NCBI GenBank assembly: GCA_005240105.1
Contig: SBAT01000013.1
Location: 1 to 5,202 of the forward strand
Direction of reading: 5' to 3'
Length of the DNA: 5,202 bases
Source of the DNA: Chloroflexota bacterium
GTDB taxonomy: Bacteria; Cyanobacteriota; Vampirovibrionia; Obscuribacterales; Obscuribacteraceae
Both the position numbers and the translations under genes were made by a program. Position 1 is the stretch's first letter. Every line of letters begins with the position of its first letter. The notes beneath the pieces were generated by a model that made no database searches, was not told the DNA's origin, and worked only from the letters and a program-made list of their open reading frames with translations. Below are positions 1 to 5,202 of this stretch, in pieces.

Positions 1-2925
1 CGCGTCAACAACAAACTCAATATCGAAATGGACACCCTGCAACTTACAGCCGAAGACTTTTTAGCAGCATTCGAATACCTGATGGCATTGCCCCATGGTC
101 ATGGACACATCGATAATATCGACTCCTTGGAAAACCGTCACTTACGTGGAGTTGGCGAAATTCTGACGCGAGCAGTTCGCCCGGCTCTAGCTCAGATGGC
201 TCGTTCAGTGCGTACCCGACTGGAATTACATGAAGATGACGAAATTGGCAGCCCGACGGATTTTGTCGACACCCGTGCTTTTGTCAATGCCATCAATAAA
301 TTCTTTGGCGGCAATCCGCTCGTGCAGTATTTAGATCAACAAAATCCACTTTCCGAACTATCGCACAGAAGAAGAATAACGTCCTTCGGACCTGGCGGTA
401 TCGATCCAAACGCCGCTCCTGTCGAAATGCGCGACGTTCACCCCAGCCAAATTGGCCGCGTGTGTCTGGTCGAGTCTCCGGAAGGCAAAAACTGCGGCAT
501 GGTCTCATACCTGGCTACTTACTGCCGCATTGACGACCATGGTTTTATGACCGTCCCCTACAGACGCGTCATTGACGGCAAGGTAACAGACGAGATTTGT
601 TTCCTGACACCATCCGATGACAAACGCTTTACGCTGGCCCCACCGGACACTAAAGTTGAAAACGACGAAATAGTAGGACCACACGTCGCTGTCCGCCGTG
701 GCGACCTCTTCTATACTGTGACGCCAACCGAAGTAGACATGATCGGCATTGCCCCTCAAGGTTTCATTTCAGTTGGCTCTGCCCTTATACCATTCCTGGA
801 GCATGATGACGCCAACCGTGCTCTTATGGGCGGCGGCATGATGCGCCAAACCTTGCCATTGGTGCGCCCTGAACGCCCACGTGTCGGCACAGGCATGGAA
901 AAGATTGTTGCTCGCTCATCCGGTCACTCGGTAGTTGCCAAAAGATCCGGCACCGTAACAAAGGTCTCCGGTAAAAAGGTCACCGTCAAACAAGCAAGCG
1001 GCGAGGAAAGAAATTATCCTCTTATTCGCTTTGACCGCACCAACCAGAACACCATTCTTGACCAACGCCCAACCGTCAAGGTTGGCGATGAAATAGAGAC
1101 TGGACAGATAATCGCTGACGGTCCTGGAATTGATCAAGGTGAATTGGCTCTGGGACGCAATTTGCTAATTGCTTTCTTGTCTTGGAACGGTTACAACTTC
1201 GAAGACGCCATCGTCGTCAGACAAGGACTGGTCAAAGACAACAAGCTAAGTCACGTCGAAATTGAAAAGCACACAATAGGTGTTCACCAAACCCTACGCG
1301 GACCGGAAATCCTAACTCCGGAATTGCCAAATGTGGCGCTTGCTGATCTGGAGCATTTAGACGATCGCGGCATTGCCAAAATTGGCAGCAATGTAAAACC
1401 AGGCGACATTCTCGTTTCTAAACTATCGCCCAAAGAACAAAAAGCACTTTCAGCAGAAGATGAGCTTTTGCAGGCCATATTCGGTAAGGTCGCCGAAGAA
1501 ATGGCCGACACATCCTTGCGTGTGCCGCACGGTTCCGGCGGACGCGTGATTGATGTTCGCATCTTCACGCCGGAAACAACGCCGGAATTGAAAGCCGGTT
1601 TGATCTGTGAAATTGAAGTATTGATTGCTCGTATGTGCCCTCTGGAAGTCGGCGACAAATTGGCCGGACGTCACGGCAACAAAGGCATCGTGGCCACAAT
1701 TGTCCCCGATCAAGACATGCCATACATGCCCGATGGGACGCCTGTCGATCTCGTCCTCAACCCCCTGGGCGTGCCAAGCCGCATGAACGTCGGACAAGTA
1801 TTCGACACACAGCTGGGACTTTATGCCTCAATTTTGAATCGCTATTACCGCATCCACCAGTTTGACGAGTCCATTGAAGCAGATGCTTCGCACAAACTTG
1901 TCATGGAAGCTTTGGCTGAAGTGCGCAAAACACCTGGCTATGAATGGATGGGCCACGACGGTAAAGTCACCTTGTACGACGGTCGCACCGGTGAAGCTTT
2001 CGATCGCCCGGTATTGGTCGGTCGCCAGTACATACTCAAACTCAATCAACTTGTGTTGCACAAGATAAACGCCCGCTCTGGTCTTGGTGGACCTTATGCC
2101 GCCGTTACTCAGCAACCGGTTGGCGGCAAAGCCAATCATGGCGGACAAAGAGTTGGAGAAATGGAAGTATGGGCCATTCAAGCTTATGGCTCTGCTCATT
2201 TGCTCAACGAAATGATGACCATCAAGGCTGATGATATTGAAGGGCGCCACCAAGCCTACGCTGACATTGTCCAGGGCAAACCTTTATCGCCGGCCGGACG
2301 CACGGCTGCCTTTGACGGCCTTTGTTGCGAATTGCGCGGCCTTGGTTTGGAAGTAAAACTTGGACGAGTCGTTGACTCATTTGAACCTATACAAGACAAG
2401 TCCTGTGTTGGACAAAATAAAACATTAGAACAGGAATATGGCGTCTCGGCTGTCAGTCAGGTTGAAGTTGACGGCATCAAGATACTGGAAATTCCAGCTG
2501 GGGACTATGTGCCGGAATTGCCGCCACAGTCAACACCCATCATAACTTCTCTAACCAAAGGCAGGCACGGAGCCCCATCACAGTTGGAGCTTACGCAAGG
2601 ACCATTAATTGACGACATAGATCCGGAAGTCGATTTTGTCTCTTCCTTTATAAATGAAGAAACCCGCGATCTCGTTGCCGAAGAAACAACTACAGAAAAC
2701 CACCCTGAGGAAACAGTGCAAATGCAAGCCGAAGAACAAGTAGAAAACGAAATCATTGAAAACAACGACATTGAATGCGACGACGAATGCGAAATCACCG
2801 ATGAAGACATTCTTGACTTTGAACCAATCAGCCAATTGACCATGTTCTTAGCCGAAGATTCCACCATGCCGTCCACAGCCCCGGCTACAGACCCAGACCA
2901 CGCCCTCACCACGGACAAAGACTAA
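1..2925 (+). CDS. rpoB: RNA polymerase beta subunit, divergent paralogue (5'-truncated by window edge)
   Basis: The frame is open from base 1 and the residues before the ATG at 28 already fit beta, so that ATG is internal. The visible part is 974 residues; roughly 380-400 N-terminal ones are missing. In E. coli numbering I see, in order: core recognition residues D446, R451 and R454 (bases 121-147); rifampicin cluster I (307-390); fork loop 2 (about 385-423); LIPFLEHDDANRALMG with R678 (817); NGYNFEDA with E813/D814 (1201); a flap tip keeping LL-x-AIFG (1468-1488); GDKLAGRHGNKG with K1065 and K1073 (1657, 1681); PSRMN with R1106 (1780); and GEMEVWA (2155). The catalytic set and an unbroken frame suggest a working subunit that pairs with beta-prime and alpha. 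It lacks the proteobacterial insertion before GDK and resembles cyanobacterial beta near bases 1850-2010. Odd features are changes in near-invariant motifs, a long acidic tail and no following rpoC. Family assignment is near certain; its status as a second copy is inferred. Confidence 0.96.
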   Translation, partial: RVNNKLNIEMDTLQLTAEDFLAAFEYLMALPHGHGHIDNIDSLENRHLRGVGEILTRAVRPALAQMARSVRTRLELHEDDEIGSPTDFVDTRAFVNAINKFFGGNPLVQYLDQQNPLSELSHRRRITSFGPGGIDPNAAPVEMRDVHPSQIGRVCLVESPEGKNCGMVSYLATYCRIDDHGFMTVPYRRVIDGKVTDEICFLTPSDDKRFTLAPPDTKVENDEIVGPHVAVRRGDLFYTVTPTEVDMIGIAPQGFISVGSALIPFLEHDDANRALMGGGMMRQTLPLVRPERPRVGTGMEKIVARSSGHSVVAKRSGTVTKVSGKKVTVKQASGEERNYPLIRFDRTNQNTILDQRPTVKVGDEIETGQIIADGPGIDQGELALGRNLLIAFLSWNGYNFEDAIVVRQGLVKDNKLSHVEIEKHTIGVHQTLRGPEILTPELPNVALADLEHLDDRGIAKIGSNVKPGDILVSKLSPKEQKALSAEDELLQAIFGKVAEEMADTSLRVPHGSGGRVIDVRIFTPETTPELKAGLICEIEVLIARMCPLEVGDKLAGRHGNKGIVATIVPDQDMPYMPDGTPVDLVLNPLGVPSRMNVGQVFDTQLGLYASILNRYYRIHQFDESIEADASHKLVMEALAEVRKTPGYEWMGHDGKVTLYDGRTGEAFDRPVLVGRQYILKLNQLVLHKINARSGLGGPYAAVTQQPVGGKANHGGQRVGEMEVWAIQAYGSAHLLNEMMTIKADDIEGRHQAYADIVQGKPLSPAGRTAAFDGLCCELRGLGLEVKLGRVVDSFEPIQDKSCVGQNKTLEQEYGVSAVSQVEVDGIKILEIPAGDYVPELPPQSTPIITSLTKGRHGAPSQLELTQGPLIDDIDPEVDFVSSFINEETRDLVAEETTTENHPEETVQMQAEEQVENEIIENNDIECDDECEITDEDILDFEPISQLTMFLAEDSTMPSTAPATDPDHALTTDKD
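307..504 (+). other. Rifamycin pocket and fork loop 2 region of the beta subunit
   Basis: This segment aligns without gaps to E. coli beta from G507 to I572. Conserved are L511, Q513, D516, N519, P520, L521, S522, E523, H526, R528, R529, G534, P564, E565, G566 and N568. Changed are S508G, S509N, Q510P, S512V, F514Y, M515L, S531T (base 379), L533F (385), T563S, P567K, I569C and I572V (502). Fork loop 2, normally TRERAGF, reads DPNAAPV (403-423), removing both arginines and the glutamate. In the known structures this region lines the RNA path and contacts rifampicin and the DNA near the active site. Numbering was assigned by eye from memory of the E. coli sequence. Confidence 0.85.
2056..2103 (+). 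other. Altered HARSTGPYS motif (H1237 to Asn, one-residue insertion)
   Basis: Most bacterial beta subunits read LVDDK followed by IHARSTGPYS or a close variant. Here the sequence is LVLHK followed by INARSGLGGPYA. The histidine equivalent to E. coli H1237 is Asn (codon AAC at 2068), and STG is replaced by SGLG with one extra residue before GPY. Affinity labelling of E. coli RNA polymerase placed H1237 and K1065 next to the initiating nucleotide. The flanking KLN and VTQQP motifs are intact, so the alignment is secure and no frameshift is involved. Confidence 0.85.
2365..2922 (+). other. Acidic C-terminal extension of the beta subunit
   Basis: The conserved beta fold ends near LGLEVKLG (base 2364), about where E. 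coli beta stops. The frame then runs on for about 186 codons. The first half is mixed in composition (for example DGIKILEIPAGDYVPELPP). From about base 2641 to 2820 some 23 of 60 residues are Asp or Glu with only one Arg and no Lys, including a C-x3-C pair (codons 2776 and 2788) in the acidic run. A more hydrophobic stretch, DILDFEPISQLTMFLAEDS, follows, then a Pro/Thr/Ala-rich end. The short motif FEPI occurs at both ends (2380-2391 and 2818-2829). Cyanobacterial beta has a short acidic tail of some tens of residues; this one is several times longer. No known domain was recognised. The tail is probably largely disordered with one helical interaction motif. Confidence 0.8.
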
Positions 2926-2933
2926 GGACGGAG
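2924..2933 (+). promoter_or_regulatory. Ribosome binding site overlapping the rpoB stop codon
   Basis: The purine-rich run AAGGACGGAG begins inside the TAA stop of rpoB (2923-2925), and its GGAG lies 8 bases before the ATG at 2942. The overlap of stop codon and ribosome binding site suggests coupled translation of the two genes and supports one shared transcript. It also fixes the start of the downstream gene. Confidence 0.75.
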
Positions 2934-2941
2934 ACAGAACT

Positions 2942-4171
2942 ATGTTTAAGACAATAGCCAAAATAAAGAGTACAAGGGGCCTGGCAGCTCTTACCCTTGT
3001 CTCAATGGCATTGACAGCTCTAGCAGGAATTTGCTCTGTCGAGGTTTCCGCTCAGCAACAGCAACCTGGCAGCGTACCATCAAAGCCCGGTGGGATTCCG
3101 GGAATTCCTAACGGCGGTGGTGTGCCAATGCCACCAGGTGGCGGCTTTGCCGGCGGAATTGGCGGCGGCGGCAGCGTTGGTGGTGGCGTTGGTGGTGGTA
3201 TGCCAGGAGGTGTACCCGGCGTGCCAGCAGGACCAGGTCCAATGGGCATGCGCCAACCCGGTGTCTTGTACAGCCCAGCGGCCGATCAACTAGTCCCACT
3301 GCCGCCAGGTGATGGACCACAGCCGTGGCGCGTTGAGCCAGGCGATGAAATTGCTCCTTTGCCGCCACCGACAGGTTCTGCCGGCAACGGACCAGGTACC
3401 GGATTGGCTACATATCAGGCCAAGGACCGCACTGAAGTTATGGTGTACGTCAACAATGCCATGGCCTTTGTCATTCGCCCGGACCAACTTTCTGCCAAGC
3501 AGATTGCCGATATCAACCGGATCCTCAAGATCAACATGCTATCCGGACAACAGCAAATCAAAGTTGCCGCTAACAAGAAGCAAGTCGAAGAGATTCAAGA
3601 AAAGGTGCTCAACCCTTATCCAAACTACAAACTAGAATCGAAATCACGTCCCTATGTTGAATACGATCCAACAACAGGTCAATCCAAACTTGTGTTCAGA
3701 AACGACCCCATGAAGAGTTTGCCAATGTTGAGCGGCAAAAGCAGACAAAATCCAACCTATCAAGATCGGGAAAAAGAAAGTCTCTACGACTTTGATGGAC
3801 CACTGCCCGTTATTCGCCCAATGTGCCGCTGGCTAATTTTGGTTGGACTGGTTGCAGCAACTATCTGGGTAGCTACAGGTTCTTTGTCTGTGGTGCTTGG
3901 TCATCCCCTTGCCGGTATTCGCGTTGCTCAAGCATTCTTCGGCCTTGGACTTCTCTTGTGTGCATACACGATTTACAAAATCGTCATCCTGAATATGATG
4001 CACAGCAACAGCGATGTCTTAAGTGCTCGTATGCATCGGCCGCATGATGCCCTGGTACAAGACAAATTTGTCCAGCCATCAAGCTCACCACCAATTCCAT
4101 TCCAAACACCAATGACTCCGGCCCGCCCCGGTATACCCGTAGCACCACTGGCTAAGCCATATAATCCGTAG
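2942..4171 (+). CDS. Exported Gly/Pro-rich protein with two C-terminal membrane helices
   Basis: The 409-residue protein starts at an ATG with a good ribosome binding site. Residues 1-37 form a signal peptide: a basic start, a hydrophobic core at 13-31 and a likely signal peptidase I site after V-S-A at 37. A Gln/Pro/Gly-rich, low-complexity stalk spans about 38-150. A soluble region at about 151-290 begins TEVMVYVNNAMAFVIRP and includes a charged, probably helical stretch around KKQVEEIQEKVLNPYP. Two membrane helices follow, about 297-319 and 327-350, joined by a very short turn (G-H-P-L-A-G). The last 55 residues are Pro-rich. No family was recognised. The closely spaced helix pair resembles that of VirB2/TrbC-type pilins, but those are small, and the large N-terminal part does not fit. 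It is probably an envelope component, possibly of a transfer apparatus, given the replication-relaxation-like gene two positions downstream. Confidence 0.9.
   Translation: MFKTIAKIKSTRGLAALTLVSMALTALAGICSVEVSAQQQQPGSVPSKPGGIPGIPNGGGVPMPPGGGFAGGIGGGGSVGGGVGGGMPGGVPGVPAGPGPMGMRQPGVLYSPAADQLVPLPPGDGPQPWRVEPGDEIAPLPPPTGSAGNGPGTGLATYQAKDRTEVMVYVNNAMAFVIRPDQLSAKQIADINRILKINMLSGQQQIKVAANKKQVEEIQEKVLNPYPNYKLESKSRPYVEYDPTTGQSKLVFRNDPMKSLPMLSGKSRQNPTYQDREKESLYDFDGPLPVIRPMCRWLILVGLVAATIWVATGSLSVVLGHPLAGIRVAQAFFGLGLLLCAYTIYKIVILNMMHSNSDVLSARMHRPHDALVQDKFVQPSSSPPIPFQTPMTPARPGIPVAPLAKPYNP
3115..3260 (+). repeat. Low-complexity GGN/GGT-rich tract encoding the Gly/Pro stalk
   Basis: The DNA is a run of GGC, GGT and GGA codons broken by CCA, CCC and GTG codons, densest at about 3139-3200, for example GGCGGCGGCGGCAGCGTTGG. 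It encodes imperfect glycine clusters (GGGFAGGIGGGG, GGGVGGGMPGGV). Such tracts commonly vary in length by slippage. The unusual composition also produces long open frames on other strands and frames, which I do not regard as genes. Confidence 0.7.
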
Positions 4172-4204
4172 TCCATACAATCGTAAACCACACAGGTAAC
4201 CACA

Positions 4205-4861
4205 ATGAAAACGTTGACAAACTACAATAGGAACAGAGTTCAAGTTGCAAAAGCAGCTTCACTCGCCTTTGTCTTTGCCATCTTATCAGTACAAGCTGGT
4301 CATGCGGCAACACCAAAAGGCGATGTCTTTGCTCGTTCGACGAAAAAGACCGGTCACGCGTCTCATCAAGCTAAACCAGCAATGAGATTTGCTACACCGA
4401 CCCAGTGGTTCGAAGCTGTAGACAACGCAGTAGTTAAGCTCAGACCAACAGCAGCTGATGATGCCGTCCTGAATCGACCCTTTAATCAAGACCCTGAGCG
4501 AGTTGAAAAATGGTGCGATACAGCAAGCAAGGTGGCCGGAAATTACCGCCAACTGGCACGCACTATAAGAACTCTGCCACTGCCAAGCGGCTTGGGCAGC
4601 GACGTCAAAGAATATCGTACTCTAGTCTCCGATTGGTATGACGATGCTGCACTGGTATTTGAAGACATGATTCGTCCAAGACCACCAGCCAATTCCATGG
4701 AAGAACTGGAGTCTCAATTGAACGATATCAAACAAAGGGGACAGGCCCTTGCCAGAAGCAATACCGACCTGGGCAAACTGGACAAGAGCCTGCGCAAAAC
4801 ATATAAGGTGCACCGAGCACATTACGATGATGCCCTAACCCAATATGTAAGCCGCAAATAA
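4205..4861 (+). CDS. Small exported all-helical protein, function unknown
   Basis: The 218-residue protein begins with a clear signal peptide: a polar and basic start (residues 1-16), a hydrophobic core AASLAFVFAILSV (17-29) and a likely cleavage after G-H-A at about 34. No further membrane segment is present, so the mature protein of about 184 residues should be periplasmic or secreted. The mature part looks almost wholly helical, with helices around PTQWFEAVDNAVVKL, PERVEKWCDTASKVAGNY, DVKEYRTLVSDWYDDAALVF and a long C-terminal charged helix from SMEELESQLNDI to the end. It has a single cysteine (KWCDT). The upstream ribosome binding site is weak (AGG, 8 bases before ATG), with a 33-base gap from the previous gene. 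I do not recognise the family. Its size, export signal and helical content are compatible with a VirB5-like or chaperone-like envelope protein, but nothing specific shows this. Confidence 0.88.
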   Translation: MKTLTNYNRNRVQVAKAASLAFVFAILSVQAGHAATPKGDVFARSTKKTGHASHQAKPAMRFATPTQWFEAVDNAVVKLRPTAADDAVLNRPFNQDPERVEKWCDTASKVAGNYRQLARTIRTLPLPSGLGSDVKEYRTLVSDWYDDAALVFEDMIRPRPPANSMEELESQLNDIKQRGQALARSNTDLGKLDKSLRKTYKVHRAHYDDALTQYVSRK

Positions 4862-4905
4862 CAAATTTTATTCGACTACTTAACTAATACAAAGAGGACA
4901 AACAA
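4862..4905 (+). promoter_or_regulatory. Short AT-rich leader with ribosome binding site
   Basis: This 44-base gap is AT-rich and contains AAAGAGGA (4891-4898), whose GAGG lies 8 bases before the ATG at 4906. The site is stronger than that of the preceding gene and identifies the start of the last gene. No hairpin with a T-run and no paired -35/-10 boxes were found, so read-through from upstream is the simpler assumption. Confidence 0.7.
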
Positions 4906-5202
4906 ATGGCAATCCAACTAAATGAAAGAGATCACCTGATCTTCAACTTCATTGCAGAGCACAAGGTACTCCTGGAAAAACATATTTCCTGGTTTATCGC
5001 CTGCGATGACAAACCAGTGCTCATCCGCGACCGCCTACGCAAGTTATTCTATTTAGATTACTTGCTTTGCGAGCGCCACCGCGACACTTTGCCCTGGTGG
5101 ACAACTCCCACAAAGCCTTTGGTCTACATGTTGTCACCGCTGACTAGTGGACTGGTGGGCGTAAGCGAAGACCTCATTGACCTCAATGACTGTTCGCTGC
5201 AA
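4906..5202 (+). CDS. Winged-helix protein, replication-relaxation-like (3'-truncated by window edge)
   Basis: The frame is open from an ATG with a strong ribosome binding site through 99 codons to the window edge, with no stop. The N-terminus follows the pattern of the replication-relaxation (Replic_Relax) winged helix: a first helix LNERDHLIFNFIAEHKVL, a second around LEKHISWFI, a recognition helix with repeated basic residues (PVLIRDRLRKLFYLDYL), then a wing that begins LLCERHRD and ends KPLVYMLSPLTSGLVGV, matching the usual pattern of a Tyr-x-Leu-(S/T) strand followed by a helix. Proteins of this family are found on plasmids and integrative conjugative elements, often beside coupling or transfer ATPases, and are thought to bind DNA. 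Assignment is by pattern only; a generic MarR- or PadR-like winged helix is the main alternative. The absence of a signal peptide sets it apart from its two upstream neighbours. Confidence 0.7.
   Translation, partial: MAIQLNERDHLIFNFIAEHKVLLEKHISWFIACDDKPVLIRDRLRKLFYLDYLLCERHRDTLPWWTTPTKPLVYMLSPLTSGLVGVSEDLIDLNDCSLQ

Noticed and set aside
28..30. ATG at 28 as the start of the beta gene
   Set aside because: The frame is open to base 1 and the preceding residues fit the beta sequence; about 380-400 N-terminal residues are missing, so this is an internal Met.
1284..1658. Antisense open frame of 124 codons inside rpoB
   Set aside because: It lies wholly within a strongly conserved beta region, has no recognisable domain, and is explained by the codon pattern of the sense gene.
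1828..2253. Antisense open frame of 141 codons inside rpoB
   Set aside because: It is opposite conserved beta motifs such as LYDGRTGE and GEMEVWA, whose constraint is on the sense strand; no family features seen.
2505..2918. Antisense open frame of 137 codons opposite the acidic tail
   Set aside because: Its Ser-rich composition is what the reverse complement of Glu/Asp-rich codons gives. It has no convincing domain, and the sense frame is continuous with beta.
1..2925. rpoB as a decaying pseudogene
   Set aside because: There is no internal stop or frameshift over 974 codons and the catalytic residues K1065, K1073, R678, R1106, E813 and D814 are all retained.
3020..3040. Possible lipoprotein signal (LAGIC) in the 409-residue protein
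   Set aside because: The residue before Cys is Ile and the spacing does not fit a lipobox; a signal peptidase I site after VSA at residue 37 is better.
3052..3368. Several overlapping open frames on both strands across the Gly/Pro tract
   Set aside because: They are artefacts of the GG-rich low-complexity DNA, which has few stop codons in any frame; products are Pro/Gly or Ala/His repeats.
4862..4905. Promoter or terminator in the gap before the last gene
   Set aside because: The gap is AT-rich but has no stem-loop followed by a T-run and no pair of boxes with proper spacing.

Overview
The window holds four genes, all on the + strand and tightly spaced (gaps of 16, 33 and 44 bases), so they look like one transcription unit. 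No rRNA, tRNA, CRISPR array, insertion sequence or convincing terminator was seen.

Bases 1-2925 are the 3' three quarters of an rpoB-like gene for the beta subunit of RNA polymerase; the N-terminal part lies upstream of the window. The body keeps the catalytic lysines and arginines. It lacks the large lineage-specific insertion of proteobacterial beta between the flap and the GDK motif. Its segment before the LYDGRTGE motif resembles cyanobacterial beta. Together with intermediate GC content this suggests, at low to moderate confidence, a member of the cyanobacterial lineage, perhaps a non-photosynthetic one (Vampirovibrionia/Melainabacteria). The protein differs from ordinary beta at positions that are almost invariant: fork loop 2, the rifamycin pocket, and the HARSTGPYS motif, where the histidine is Asn and one residue is inserted. 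It also carries a C-terminal extension of about 186 residues that becomes very acidic.

No rpoC follows. Downstream come a 409-residue exported or membrane protein (signal peptide, Gly/Pro-rich stalk, soluble region, two C-terminal membrane helices), a 218-residue exported all-helical protein, and the start of a winged-helix protein resembling the replication-relaxation family of plasmids and conjugative elements. This neighbourhood fits a mobile element better than a housekeeping rpoBC locus.

The working hypothesis is that the window is part of a plasmid or integrative element that carries its own variant RNA polymerase beta subunit, co-transcribed with envelope proteins possibly of a transfer apparatus. 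The altered residues, the tail and the gene order are read directly. The mobile-element origin and the existence of a second, canonical rpoB in the host are inferences.
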